Part shown: piece after piece, positions 24,505-33,058 of the stretch
How the letters are laid out: every line of letters starts with the position of its first letter
Numbering within the stretch: the stretch's first letter is position 1
From: Salinilacustrithrix sp003476595
Lineage (GTDB): Bacteria; Actinomycetota; Acidimicrobiia; Acidimicrobiales; Salinilacustritrichaceae
Assembly (NCBI GenBank): GCA_963972525.1
Contig: CAXAUZ010000002.1
Span: forward strand, 124,001 to 188,000
DNA length: 64,000 bases
Reading direction: 5' to 3'
Notes under the pieces: generated by a model
What the model was told of the DNA's origin: nothing
Database searches by the model: none
What the model saw: only the letters and a program-made list of their open reading frames with translations
Made by a program: the position numbers and the translations under genes

Positions 24505-25812
24505 ATGACGACCGACGGCGACGTGCGCGACGAGCGCACCACCCCCTCGTCCCCCAACGGCGCCCGGGGCGGCCCCCTCTCCGGCGTGGTCGACCCTGAT
24601 CGGCCCCTCGCCGACCTCGGCCGGCGGGCGCACCCGAGCACGCTCCCGGCGTCGGGGGCGTGGCAGGAGGGCGACGAGGTCGGCAACCGCCGGTTCGTGC
24701 CCATCACCCCGGGTCGCCCCTTCGCGCTGGAGGGGGGCGGGCAGCTGCACGACGCGGTGGTCGCCTACGAGACCTTCGGAACCCTCGACGCCGACGGCGG
24801 CAACGCCGTCCTCGTCTGCCACGCCCTCACCGGCGACAGCCACGTCGCCGGCGCGGCCGGCCCCGGCCACCTCTCGCCGGGCTGGTGGGACGGCATGGTC
24901 CGGCACGGGTCGGGCATCGACCTCGACCGCTTCTTCGTCGTGTGCGTCAACGTGCTCGGCGGCTGCCAGGGGTCGACGGGACCGGCGTCACCGCACCCCG
25001 ACGACGGCCGGCCCTACGGCGCCCGCTTCCCCGTCGTGTCGGTGCGCGACATGGTCCGCACGCAGCGGATCGTCGCGGACGAGCTCGGCATCGGCCGGTG
25101 GCACGCCGTCGTCGGCGGCTCCATGGGCGGGATGCAGGCCCTCGAGTGGGCGATCATGCACCCCGAGCGGGTCGGCTCCCTGATCGTCGTGGCCTCCACC
25201 GCGGCGGCATCGGCCCAGCAGATCGGCTGGTGGTCCACCGGTCGGCGGATCATCCGCATGGACCCGGCCTGGCGCAACGGGGACTTCTACGACGCCGCCC
25301 CCGGCGACGGGCCCCACGAGGGCCTCGCCCTGGCCCGCATGGTCTCCCAGATCACCTTCCGCTCCGACGACGTGTTCACCGACCGCTTCGGCCGGGAGCT
25401 GGTCGAGCCCCTCGACGGGTTCCACCTGTGGCAGCGCTTCCAGGTCGAGCGCTACCTGGAGCACCACGGCGACAAGCTCGCCCGGCGCTTCGACGCGAAC
25501 AGCTACCTGGTGCTGACCAAGGCCATGGACCTGCACGACATCGGCCGGGGGCGAGGCGGCATCGACGCCGCCATGGCACGGGTCCAGTGCCCCGTCGTGA
25601 CCGTCGGCATCAGCAGCGACATCCTCTACCCGGCCCACCAGGCCGCCGAGATCGCCGCCCTGGCCCGGGCCGCCGGCCTCCCGGCCCACTACCACCGCCT
25701 CGAGAGCCCCCACGGCCACGACGCGTTCCTCATCGAGCACGAGGCGATGCGCGACGTGCTCGGCCCCCACCTCGACGACCCGACCGCCACCTCGCACAGG
25801 AGCACCCCGTGA
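24505..25812 (+). CDS. metX: Homoserine O-acetyltransferase MetX
   Basis: 435 residues, alpha/beta-hydrolase fold. Nucleophile Ser in GGSMGGMQALEWA, oxyanion/ binding segment CVNVLGGCQGSTGP, aspartate and final histidine in LESPHGHDAFL. It activates homoserine with acetyl-CoA at the first committed step of methionine synthesis. The 70-residue N-terminal part before ITPGRPFALEGG is longer than usual. Controlled by the SAM-IV riboswitch. The stop overlaps the GTG of the downstream PLP enzyme, which uses the product. Confidence 0.95.
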   Translation: MTTDGDVRDERTTPSSPNGARGGPLSGVVDPDRPLADLGRRAHPSTLPASGAWQEGDEVGNRRFVPITPGRPFALEGGGQLHDAVVAYETFGTLDADGGNAVLVCHALTGDSHVAGAAGPGHLSPGWWDGMVRHGSGIDLDRFFVVCVNVLGGCQGSTGPASPHPDDGRPYGARFPVVSVRDMVRTQRIVADELGIGRWHAVVGGSMGGMQALEWAIMHPERVGSLIVVASTAAASAQQIGWWSTGRRIIRMDPAWRNGDFYDAAPGDGPHEGLALARMVSQITFRSDDVFTDRFGRELVEPLDGFHLWQRFQVERYLEHHGDKLARRFDANSYLVLTKAMDLHDIGRGRGGIDAAMARVQCPVVTVGISSDILYPAHQAAEIAALARAAGLPAHYHRLESPHGHDAFLIEHEAMRDVLGPHLDDPTATSHRSTP

Positions 25813-26969
25813 GCGACGAGCAGGCCCGCCGCGAGACCCGCGCCATCCGCGCTGGCCGCGGCCCCAACCAGGGCTCGGTCGCCAGCCCGATCTGGCCCTC
25901 CACCGCCTACGAGCTCCGGGACCTCGACGTCAGCGCCCGCATGGCCGTGACGCCGCGGGCCACCGAGTTCTACGCCCGCAACGGGACGCCCACCGTCCAG
26001 GCCTTCGCGGATGCGGTCGCGGAGGTCGAGGGGGCCGAGGCCGGCATCGCCTTCGGGTCGGGGATGGGGGCGGCGTCCACGATCGTGTTCGCCCTGTGCT
26101 CGCCGGGCGACCGCATCGTCGCCCAGGCGTCCATGTTCTCGGTGACCAACCAGCTGCTCACCCGCACGTGCGAGCGCTTCGGCATCGAGGTCGCCCTCGT
26201 CGACGCCTTCGACGCCGACGCCCTGCGCGCCGCGGTGGCGGAGAAGCCGACCCAGCTGGTGTGGTGCGAGACGCCCGCCAACCCGGCGATGGGCATCGTC
26301 GACCTCGAGGCGCTCGGCGGGCTCATGGGGCCCTTCACCGTCGTGGACTCCACCATGGCCACGCCGGCGGTGCAGAACCCCCACGACCACGGCGTCCACC
26401 TGGTCTTCCACTCGGCCACGAAGGCGATCGCCGGCCACAACGACGCCCTCCTCGGCGTGGTGACCGGCGAGCGGGAGCTGATCGACGTGCTGTGGGGCCA
26501 CCACGTCGTGCACGGCGCCGTCGCCTCGCCCTTCGACGCGTTCCTCGGGCTCCGGGGCCTGCGCACGCTCCACGTGCGCCAGCGCCAGGCGTGCGAGACC
26601 GCGCAGGCCCTGGCCGAGCGGCTCGAGGCCCACCCGGCGGTCGAACGGGTCCGCTACCCGGGCCTGGCGTCGCATCCCCAGCACGAGCTGGCGATGCGCC
26701 AGATGCGCAGCGGGGGCTCCATCGTCGTGGTCGACCTGGCGGGTGGCTACGAGGCCGGCCGCTCCTTCGTCGAGCAGATCGAGCTGGCCATCCCGGCCGT
26801 CTCCCTGGGCGGGCCCGAGACGCTCGTGACCCACCCGGCGTCGATGTCGGCCGCGTCGCTGTCGCCGGACGAGCGGATCGCCATGGGCATCCCCGAGGGG
26901 ATGCTGCGGATCTCGGTGGGCCTCGAGCACGCCGACGACGTGCTCGCCGACCTGGTCGCCGCGCTCTGA
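25809..26969 (+). CDS. Trans-sulfuration/sulfhydrylation PLP enzyme (MetB/MetY/MetZ type)
   Basis: 386 residues. PLP lysine in HSATKAIAGHNDALLGVV; SxxxFYARNGTPTVQAF matches the family's substrate-binding signature. The GTG start lies in a GTGA overlap with metX, so it probably takes O-acetylhomoserine, either with sulfide (sulfhydrylase) or cysteine (cystathionine gamma-synthase). The length fits gamma-synthase or MetZ more than the ~430-residue MetY. It is a second family member in this window besides the enzyme at 1-440. Confidence 0.9.
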   Translation: MSDEQARRETRAIRAGRGPNQGSVASPIWPSTAYELRDLDVSARMAVTPRATEFYARNGTPTVQAFADAVAEVEGAEAGIAFGSGMGAASTIVFALCSPGDRIVAQASMFSVTNQLLTRTCERFGIEVALVDAFDADALRAAVAEKPTQLVWCETPANPAMGIVDLEALGGLMGPFTVVDSTMATPAVQNPHDHGVHLVFHSATKAIAGHNDALLGVVTGERELIDVLWGHHVVHGAVASPFDAFLGLRGLRTLHVRQRQACETAQALAERLEAHPAVERVRYPGLASHPQHELAMRQMRSGGSIVVVDLAGGYEAGRSFVEQIELAIPAVSLGGPETLVTHPASMSAASLSPDERIAMGIPEGMLRISVGLEHADDVLADLVAAL

Positions 26970-26988
26970 CCCTCGGGTCGCACCGACC

Positions 26989-27765
26989 GTGCCGGAGCTG
27001 ATCGAGGTCGAGACCTACCGCCGCCAGGCCGAGGCCGTGGTGGGCCGGACCATCGCCGACGCGCCGGCGCTCGATCCCCTCGGCCTCCGCGGCGCCGACC
27101 CCGATCACGTGCGGGCCCAGCTGGTCGGTCGTCGCATCGAAGCGGCGGAGCGCATCGGCAAGCTGCTCCTGCTGCCCACCGACGGACCGGTCCTGGGGCT
27201 GCGCTTCGGCATGACGGGGCGGCTCCTCGTCGACGGCGGCGCCACCATCGACGGCCTGCTCTACGGGGGCCAGGGCGACGACCCGGCATGGGATCGGTAC
27301 GTGCTGACGTTCACGGACGGCACCGACCTGCGCATCCGCGACCCCCGACGGCTCGGCGGGCTGCAGCTCGACCCGGACACCAGCCGGCTCGGCCCGGAGG
27401 CGAGCACCGTCACCGCGGACGAGCTGGCCACGGTGCTGGCCGGGTCGCGCACCGCGGTCAAGGCCCGCCTGCTCGACCAGGCCCGCCTCGCTGGGCTCGG
27501 CAACCTGCTGGTGGACGAGACGCTGTGGCGAGCCGGCATCGACCCGGCCCGCACGTGCGACGAGGTCGCTCCCGCGGAGGTGCCGGTGCTCGCCGAGGCC
27601 ATCCGCACGACCGTGGCGGAGCTGACGCGGCGCGGCGGCAGCCACACCGGCGACCTGCAGGCGGCCCGGGTCCCGGGAGCGTCCTGCCCGAGGGACGGCG
27701 CCCCCCTCGAGCGCACGACCGTCGGGGGTCGCACCACCTACCGGTGCCCCCGTCACCAGCGGTGA
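26989..27765 (+). CDS. Fpg/Nei-family DNA glycosylase
   Basis: 258 residues. N-terminal PELIEVETYRR provides the proline nucleophile and glutamate of the family (after removal of the initiator). Lysine in RIGKLLLL, RFGMTGRLL, the helix-two-turn-helix QARLAGLGNLLVDETLWRAG, and a C-terminal finger. The finger reads CPRD...CPRH rather than four cysteines, so zinc would be held by two Cys plus Asp/His. Excises oxidised bases. GTG start, 19 bp after the PLP enzyme. Confidence 0.88.
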   Translation: MPELIEVETYRRQAEAVVGRTIADAPALDPLGLRGADPDHVRAQLVGRRIEAAERIGKLLLLPTDGPVLGLRFGMTGRLLVDGGATIDGLLYGGQGDDPAWDRYVLTFTDGTDLRIRDPRRLGGLQLDPDTSRLGPEASTVTADELATVLAGSRTAVKARLLDQARLAGLGNLLVDETLWRAGIDPARTCDEVAPAEVPVLAEAIRTTVAELTRRGGSHTGDLQAARVPGASCPRDGAPLERTTVGGRTTYRCPRHQR

Positions 27766-27797
27766 CCGCCGCCTGGGGCGCTGGCGAGCGCCTGCTG

Positions 27798-27803
27798 TAC
27801 CTT
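27798..27803 (+). promoter_or_regulatory. -10 element, leaderless
   Basis: TACCTT, 9 nt before the ATG at 27813. Confidence 0.45.
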
Positions 27804-27812
27804 CGTCCGACG

Positions 27813-28436
27813 ATGCCCGCAGCGGAGCCCCACCCCCGGCGGCACGTCGTCCTGCGGCGCGCATGCTCGCTCGTCGTGGTCGCGCTCGTGGCGCTCGCCG
27901 GCCCGGCGGCGTCGGGCGCGGCGGCGCAGCTCCTGCCGACGACCAGCACCACGGTGCCGGCCACGACGACCACCGAGGCCGAGCCGGTCGGGACCACGAC
28001 CACCGTGGCCGAGCCGGACCCCGAGCCGGACCCGACGACGACCACGGCCAGGGCCACCGCCACCACCAGCAGGCCGGCGACCACCGTGGCGGACGAGGAC
28101 GACGACGTCGTCACCGACGAGGACGTGGCCGAGGATGCGCGCACCGTCGCCGACGACGAGCCGGCGGAGACGACGAGCACCGCCCGGGACCTGCTGGTCA
28201 GCGGGGACGGCAGCGAGGGCGCGCAGTCGACCAGCACCACCTCGACCACGGTGGTCGAGGCTGCCGACGACGACGATGGTGCGCTCGACGAGGAGGCCCA
28301 GATCTGGCTCATCGTGGCTGGTCTCGTCGTGGTCGCCCTGCTCATCGGCGTGTGGACGTGGCGCTACTGGGTCCGCACCCGGCCTGCGCCGGTGGACGAC
28401 GGGCCCGACGACACCACGGTGTTCCGCCAGGGGTGA
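27813..28436 (+). CDS. Exported Thr-rich single-pass membrane protein
   Basis: 207 residues: signal peptide (ACSLVVVALVALAGPAASGAAAQ), a low-complexity extracellular stalk of Thr, Pro, Glu and Asp (repeats like TTTTEAEPVG), and one C-terminal transmembrane segment (IWLIVAGLVVVALLIGVWTW) with a short acidic cytoplasmic tail. No domain. Likely a glycosylated surface or sensor-type protein; function unknown. Confidence 0.75.
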   Translation: MPAAEPHPRRHVVLRRACSLVVVALVALAGPAASGAAAQLLPTTSTTVPATTTTEAEPVGTTTTVAEPDPEPDPTTTTARATATTSRPATTVADEDDDVVTDEDVAEDARTVADDEPAETTSTARDLLVSGDGSEGAQSTSTTSTTVVEAADDDDGALDEEAQIWLIVAGLVVVALLIGVWTWRYWVRTRPAPVDDGPDDTTVFRQG

Positions 28437-28444
28437 CCCGTCGG

Positions 28445-28450
28445 TAGGTT
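28445..28450 (+). promoter_or_regulatory. -10 element, leaderless
   Basis: TAGGTT, 7 nt before the ATG at 28458. Confidence 0.45.
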
Positions 28451-28457
28451 CGTGCCC

Positions 28458-28691
28458 ATGGCCGATGACCTGGACGTCGATGCGATGCTGGCCCGCTTCA
28501 AGGAGCGGGCGGCTGCGGTGAAGAAGCGCAACCTGCCTCCCGTGGCGGGGGAGGAGCGCACGCGCTTCATCGAGCAGGCCAAGACCGACTTCATGGACTA
28601 CGCGATCATCGCCGACGCCCAGGGGAGCCTGGAGGACGGGATCCTCACCCTCACGGTCGACCTGCGGCCAGAGGACGAGCGCGGGAGCTGA
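28458..28691 (+). CDS. Small conserved-type hypothetical protein, 77 aa
   Basis: Not recognised. Soluble, with an amphipathic N-terminal helix (VDAMLARFKERAAAVKKRN) and a C-terminal beta segment (GSLEDGILTLTVDLRPED). The ATG is leaderless; a GTG two codons upstream is also open. It lies immediately before tRNA-Gly. Confidence 0.65.
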   Translation: MADDLDVDAMLARFKERAAAVKKRNLPPVAGEERTRFIEQAKTDFMDYAIIADAQGSLEDGILTLTVDLRPEDERGS

Positions 28692-28739
28692 TCGTCGATT
28701 CCGCCCGAGCCGGTCGCCTTGCTATGGTGACCGCTCCCT

Positions 28740-28813
28740 GCGGGCGTAGCTCAGCTGGCTAGAGCGCAACCTTGCCAAGGTTGAGGTCGCCGGTTCGATC
28801 CCGGTCGCCCGCT
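28740..28813 (+). tRNA. tRNA-Gly (GCC)
   Basis: Complete cloverleaf: acceptor GCGGGCG/CGCCCGC, D arm TAGCTCAGCTGGCTAGAGC, anticodon stem CAACC/GGTTG with loop TTGCCAA, T loop TTCGATC. No encoded CCA. A -10-like TATGGT (28723-28728) lies 11 nt upstream of the 5' end, and a strong terminator follows. Confidence 0.95.
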
Positions 28814-28819
28814 CGTGAC

Positions 28820-28854
28820 GGTGCCCAGGCTCTGCCTGGGCACCGCTTCGTTTT
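28820..28854 (+). terminator. Terminator after tRNA-Gly
   Basis: Perfect 11-bp stem (GGTGCCCAGGC/GCCTGGGCACC) with TCT loop, followed by GCTTCGTTTT. Confidence 0.85.
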
Positions 28855-28965
28855 CCGGTGCGGTTGTGGCGTGGCCGTGCCGCTTGTACTGCACATCCGG
28901 GATGAGGGGTACGAGTCGGGCGTACCGAGACCTCGGGGCGGGCCCCCGACCGAACGGATGCCCCG

Positions 28966-29391
28966 ATGACCACCAGCCCCGAGCGTGACAGCGCCGACGA
29001 CGCCTTCGTGACGTCGTTCCCGGCCCGCCCCGATGCGCTGGTGCGGGCCCGCCGGTCCTTCACCGCCTGGCTGGGCCGCCGCACGGGCTCGGAGGTCGTC
29101 GACGAGCTCGAGATCGTCTTCAGTGAGCTCGGCGCCAACGCGGTCGACGCCTCGCCGGAGGAGACCGACGAGGTCCTCGGCCGGGCCTGGTGCGACGGTT
29201 CCGACCTGGTGCTCGACCTGGTCAACCACACCTCTCCGACCGGAGCCGAGGTGCCTCGATGGGACCTCGGCGATCCCCTCCGACCGGGCGGACGGGGCCT
29301 CGTGATCACCGAGGCCCTCGTCGACAGCATGGAGATCACCCTGGAACCCGGCCAGCGCGTCCTCGTGCGCTGCCGCCGCCGGCTCGAGTAG
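28966..29391 (+). CDS. RsbW-like anti-sigma serine kinase (HATPase)
   Basis: 141 residues, single histidine-kinase-like ATPase domain. The N box is VFSELGANAVDASPEE and the G box GRGLVITEALVD. This family phosphorylates STAS antagonists or holds sigma factors. Neither partner is adjacent here. Start ATG 28966 has GGATGCCCCG upstream with no clear Shine-Dalgarno. Confidence 0.85.
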   Translation: MTTSPERDSADDAFVTSFPARPDALVRARRSFTAWLGRRTGSEVVDELEIVFSELGANAVDASPEETDEVLGRAWCDGSDLVLDLVNHTSPTGAEVPRWDLGDPLRPGGRGLVITEALVDSMEITLEPGQRVLVRCRRRLE

Positions 29392-29405
29392 CCGCCCCGG
29401 GTCGC

Positions 29406-30281
29406 TCAGCGCGTCCGGGGCGAGGAGTGCTCCCAGTCGGCGAGCAGCGTCCGCAGCGCCGTCAGGAGGAGGAGCGGCTGATCCAGCATGAGGTGGTGGC
29501 CGGCCTCGGGGATCTCCACCACCGGCGCCACCCGGCCCAGCTGGTCGTACATGTACTGGCCGATCTCGGGCGTGACCAGCCCGTGCTCGGCGCGGAACAG
29601 CGCGACCCGGCAGCCCACCCGTGCCAGCAGCTCCCTCGACTCGGCCCGCGTCGGCACGAAGATGTCCGGGTCGTACTTCCAGGACCACCCGCCGTCGACC
29701 TCGCGGAGGGAGTGACGGGCGACGTGGTCGATGATGTAGGGCAGGTAGTGCTCCTGCTCCGGCACGGTGCGGAACCGCCCGAGGGCGGTCTCGAGATCCG
29801 GGTAGGTGCGCAGCGGGCCGAACACCTTGCCGCCGCGCGCGGCGTCGGTCTCCGGGTCCGGTGCGCTCACCGGGGAGTCGAGGATGACGATGCCGGCCAG
29901 GTCCTGTCCGAATGTGGCGCCCGTGGCGATGGCCACGAAGCCGCCCATCGAGTGGCCGACCACCACCGGTGCGCCGGCTGCGCCCAGGTCGTCGGCGACG
30001 GCCATCACCTCGGCGGTCCAGCCCGACATGGGGTACTCGCTGCGGCGGTCGCTGTCGCCGTGCCCTGACAGGTCCATTGCTGCGATGCGGTACGAGTCGG
30101 CCAGCAGCGGCACCAGAAAGCTCCACCAGTGGGCGTGGGCCGCCCCGCCGTGGATGAAGACGAGACCGGGCGCGCCGACCCGGCCCCAGGCCAGGTAGCT
30201 GATGTCGACGCCGTCGACCCGGACGCGGCAGGACTCGGGGGTGTGCGCCAGGGCCCGGTCGAACCAGGCTGGCGTGCTCAC
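29406..30281 (-). CDS. Alpha/beta hydrolase
   Basis: 291 residues. HG oxyanion motif in VFIHGGAAHAHWW, nucleophile in VVGHSMGGFVA, and the catalytic His in PEAGHHLMLDQP. Substrate unknown; similar proteins are epoxide hydrolases, esterases or haloalkane dehalogenase-like. The GTG at 30281 forms a GTGA overlap with the upstream flavodoxin stop. Confidence 0.88.
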   Translation of the reverse strand: MSTPAWFDRALAHTPESCRVRVDGVDISYLAWGRVGAPGLVFIHGGAAHAHWWSFLVPLLADSYRIAAMDLSGHGDSDRRSEYPMSGWTAEVMAVADDLGAAGAPVVVGHSMGGFVAIATGATFGQDLAGIVILDSPVSAPDPETDAARGGKVFGPLRTYPDLETALGRFRTVPEQEHYLPYIIDHVARHSLREVDGGWSWKYDPDIFVPTRAESRELLARVGCRVALFRAEHGLVTPEIGQYMYDQLGRVAPVVEIPEAGHHLMLDQPLLLLTALRTLLADWEHSSPRTR

Positions 30282-30709
30282 GCGGAGGCGGGCTTCACGG
30301 CACCGAGCACGCCGTCGACGAAGTCCTCGACGCCCGCCGGCAGGCTCGTGCGCTTCCACGCGTAGCCGCCGATGACGTCCGCGCCCTCGCGGGTCAGCGC
30401 CTTCTCCAGCTTGCCGAGCGCGGAGCCGGGGTTGATGGCGTAGGTGAGGAAGATGGCCACCGGCTTGCCGGTGAGCTTGGGCACCTTGGCCAGACGGCGG
30501 GCGTCACCGGGCTTCTGGCCGATCACGAAGTGACCCGCCACCCAGGTGCCGAGCACCACCAGATCGGCATCGGCGAGCACCTTGTAGTCGAGGTCGTCCA
30601 CGGAGGCGACCGAGACGGTGTGGCCCCGCTCGGCGATGGCGGTGCCGACGAGCTCGGCGGCGCGGCGCGTGTTCCCGGTTCTGCTGGCGTAGACGACCGC
30701 GATCTGCAT
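30278..30709 (-). CDS. Flavodoxin-family protein
   Basis: 143 residues with the FMN phosphate loop VVYASRTGNTRRAAE at the N-terminus and flavodoxin strands through VVLGTWVAGHFVIG and GKPVAIFLTY. It is a low-potential electron carrier or a flavodoxin-like regulator. Divergent from the SDR gene (37 bp) and co-operonic with the hydrolase. Confidence 0.88.
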   Translation of the reverse strand: MQIAVVYASRTGNTRRAAELVGTAIAERGHTVSVASVDDLDYKVLADADLVVLGTWVAGHFVIGQKPGDARRLAKVPKLTGKPVAIFLTYAINPGSALGKLEKALTREGADVIGGYAWKRTSLPAGVEDFVDGVLGAVKPASA

Positions 30710-30746
30710 CGGCCAATCTTGGCACTTCCCACCTGATCGGAGAGCA

Positions 30747-31568
30747 ATGCAGACAGCTCCAGGAACCACCGCGGTCATCACCGGCGCCGCCAGCGGGATC
30801 GGCCTCGCGCTGGCCCAGCGGGCCGCCGCCGACGGCATGAACGTCGTGCTGGCCGACGTCGACGAGGCCGGCCTCGACGAGGCCGCGCGCTCGCTCGACG
30901 GCGCACCGGATGGCGGTGTGCTGACGGTGCGCTGCGACGTCTCCGACCCCGACGCGGTCGAGGCCCTCGCCGTCGGGGCCTACGAGCGCTTCGGCAGCGT
31001 GGAGCTGCTGTGCAACAACGCCGGCGTCGGGGGAGGAGGCACCGTCGCCGAGCTGTCCCGCAAGGACTGGGAGTGGGTGCTCGGGGTGAACCTCTGGGGC
31101 GTGATCCACGGGGTCACCAGCTTCCTGCCCCGCATGCTCGACTCGGGCGGGCCGGCGCACGTGGTCAACACCGCGTCGATGGCCGGCTTCTTCGCCACCG
31201 CCGGCATGGCCCCCTACGCCGTGTCGAAGTTCGGTGTCGTCGCCCTGTCCGAGTCGATGCGAGCGGAGCTGGCCGGAACCCCGGTGGGAATCTCGGTGCT
31301 GTGCCCGGGCTGGGTGTCGACCCGCATCCACGAGTCCGAGCGCAACCGGCCGGCCGAGCTCACGGTCGAGCGGCCGTCCCGCCCCGAGGAGCTGCGCGAC
31401 ATGATCCGCCAGGTGATCGAGAGCGGCCTGCCGCCCTCCTCGGTGGCCGACGGTGTCTTCGCCGCGGTCCAGGCCGACCGGTTCTGGATCTTCACGCACC
31501 CCGAGATGGTGCGGGCGACCGCCGCCCGCCAGGAGGAGGTGCTCGCTGCGCTCGACGACCTCCACTGA
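30747..31568 (+). CDS. Short-chain dehydrogenase
   Basis: 273 residues. TGAASGIG cofactor loop, ADVDEAG (NAD preference), NNAGVGGGG, catalytic Ser in NTASMAGF and YAVSK. Followed by PGWVSTRIHES. Typical of medium-size SDRs acting on acyl or steroid-like substrates; the C-terminal extension to 273 residues is normal for this group. Confidence 0.9.
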   Translation: MQTAPGTTAVITGAASGIGLALAQRAAADGMNVVLADVDEAGLDEAARSLDGAPDGGVLTVRCDVSDPDAVEALAVGAYERFGSVELLCNNAGVGGGGTVAELSRKDWEWVLGVNLWGVIHGVTSFLPRMLDSGGPAHVVNTASMAGFFATAGMAPYAVSKFGVVALSESMRAELAGTPVGISVLCPGWVSTRIHESERNRPAELTVERPSRPEELRDMIRQVIESGLPPSSVADGVFAAVQADRFWIFTHPEMVRATAARQEEVLAALDDLH

Positions 31569-31574
31569 GCAGGA

Positions 31575-32339
31575 TCAGGGCAGGGCGAACCAGAGCGGCC
31601 CGGCGAAGCTCTCGGTGCCGAGGGCCAGGTCGTCGACGGCGCCGCTCGGGACGGTGAAGCACACCTGACCGATGGCCTCGTCTCCCACCTCGATGAAGCC
31701 GGTGTCCCGGAGGTCGCCGGGCACGAGGCCGCAGCGGGACTCGAAGCTCGCCCACTCCTCGTCGCCGTCGGAGACGAAGAACGGGATCGCCCCCGGGCTG
31801 CCGAGGCCGTTCGGGTCGGTGAACCGGACGGCCAGCTCGACCAGCACGTGCTGCTCGCCCGACGGTGGCGGGGGGTTGGCGGGCGCGAACTCGGCGAGGG
31901 CGTCGGTGGCGTCGCGGGTGACCCCGAGGACCTCGATCTCGTAGAGGCCGAGCACGTAGGCCTGGCCGACCGGGATCGGATCGTCGAACTGCCCGAGGCC
32001 GCCCGGTTCGAGGTCGGTCGACGGCGGCGCGCCCGGGGGCTGCTGGGGGATCGTGTCGCCCGGTGGGGTGGCGGGCGGCGCCGTCGGCGACGGGGCGATC
32101 GTGCCGGCGCTGGACGAGGAGATGGACGCGTCGTCGTCGTAGGCCCGACCGAGGAAGAAGCCGGCCACGAGTCCGATGAGCAGGGTGAGGACCGCGACGG
32201 CGGTGGCGGCCACGGGGCTCACGCCCGAGGGAGCGGGTCGGTGCTCCGGGGTCGGGAGGAGCGCGCCGGGGAGCGGGCGCGGCGTGCCCGGCGGGCGGTA
32301 GTGCGGGGGCGGGCTCGGCGGAGCCGGGGGGCGAGCCAT
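31575..32339 (-). CDS. Membrane-anchored protein with DUF4352-like domain
   Basis: 254 residues. Pro-rich cytoplasmic N-terminus, one transmembrane helix (VAATAVAVLTLLIGLVAGFFLGRAY, about 43-67), a Pro/Ser/Thr linker, then an extracellular beta-domain beginning PIPVGQAYVLGLYEIEVLGV with a Cys pair (ESRCGL ... IGQVCFTV), as in DUF4352/telokin-like domains of unknown role. Leaderless -10 (TAGCGT) 7 nt upstream. Confidence 0.8.
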   Translation of the reverse strand: MARPPAPPSPPPHYRPPGTPRPLPGALLPTPEHRPAPSGVSPVAATAVAVLTLLIGLVAGFFLGRAYDDDASISSSSAGTIAPSPTAPPATPPGDTIPQQPPGAPPSTDLEPGGLGQFDDPIPVGQAYVLGLYEIEVLGVTRDATDALAEFAPANPPPPSGEQHVLVELAVRFTDPNGLGSPGAIPFFVSDGDEEWASFESRCGLVPGDLRDTGFIEVGDEAIGQVCFTVPSGAVDDLALGTESFAGPLWFALP

Positions 32340-32346
32340 CCCCGTG

Positions 32347-32352
32347 ACGCTA
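32347..32352 (-). promoter_or_regulatory. -10 element, leaderless
   Basis: TAGCGT on the minus strand, 7 nt before the ATG at 32339. Confidence 0.45.
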
Positions 32353-32437
32353 TCGGCGGGTCCGGTCCGGGCCCCGACGCGTCCGGGTCCGTGCGATGCG
32401 GGCCCCCGGAGGGGTTCCGCTAGGGTGCTCCACCCCT

Positions 32438-32509
32438 GGCAGCGTGGCCGAGTGGCTTAGGCAAGGGACTGCAAATCCCTGTACGCGGGTTCGATTCCCG
32501 CCGCTGCCT
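32438..32509 (+). tRNA. tRNA-Cys (GCA)
   Basis: Acceptor GGCAGCG/CGCTGCC, anticodon loop CTGCAAA in stem GGGA/TCCC, T arm GCGGG-TTCGATT-CCCGC, discriminator T. The following bases CCA happen to encode the tail. TAGGGT (32421-32426) is a likely -10. Confidence 0.95.
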
Positions 32510-32532
32510 CCAACCGTCCCGCCGCTGCCTCC
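32496..32532 (+). repeat. Direct repeat of the tRNA-Cys 3' end
   Basis: The 16-bp segment at 32496-32511, covering the 3' end of tRNA-Cys, is repeated exactly at 32517-32532, 21 bp further on. It could be a scar of an integration/excision event or a slippage duplication. Confidence 0.7.
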
Positions 32533-32538
32533 GACTGC

Positions 32539-33042
32539 TCAGCCGTCGAGGGCGTGGAGCAGCACGGCGCCGGCGTCGGCGCTGAAGGCGCAGAGGATGA
32601 TCTCGGTCGGACGCCCGTCGAGCTCGAGCTCGGCGCGGATCGCGTCGACGGCGATGCGGGCCGCCCGATCCTTCGGGAAGCCGTAGACCCCGGTGCTGAT
32701 GGCCGGGAAGGCGATCGAGGTGGCACCGACCTGGGCCGCTTCGGCCATGCTCCGGTGGTAGCAGCTCGCCAGGAGCTGGTCTTCGTCGTGCTCGCCGCCA
32801 CGCCAGACGGGGCCGACGGTGTGGATCACCCAGCGGGCGGGCAGGTCGTGGCCGCCGGTGACCTCGGCATCCCCGGTGGGGCAACCACCCAGGGTCCGGC
32901 ACTCGGCCAGCAGGCCAGGACCGGCTGCTCGGTGAATGGCGCCGTCGACGCCGCCCCCGCCGAGCAGGGACTGGTTCGCCGCGTTCACGATGGCGTCGAC
33001 CGCCAGGGTCGTGATGTCGACCTGGCGGACCTCGATGCTCAT
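32539..33042 (-). CDS. Macrodomain ADP-ribosyl hydrolase (YmdB-like)
   Basis: 167 residues, one macrodomain. DITTLAVDAIVNAANQSLLGGGGVDGAIHRAAGP and the ADP-ribose pyrophosphate loop FPAISTGVYGFP are clear. It deacetylates O-acetyl-ADP-ribose or removes ADP-ribose from proteins. The neighbouring 57-residue gene upstream may be co-transcribed (16-bp gap). Confidence 0.93.
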   Translation of the reverse strand: MSIEVRQVDITTLAVDAIVNAANQSLLGGGGVDGAIHRAAGPGLLAECRTLGGCPTGDAEVTGGHDLPARWVIHTVGPVWRGGEHDEDQLLASCYHRSMAEAAQVGATSIAFPAISTGVYGFPKDRAARIAVDAIRAELELDGRPTEIILCAFSADAGAVLLHALDG

Positions 33043-33058
33043 CGGGTCCGCGGTGCGC

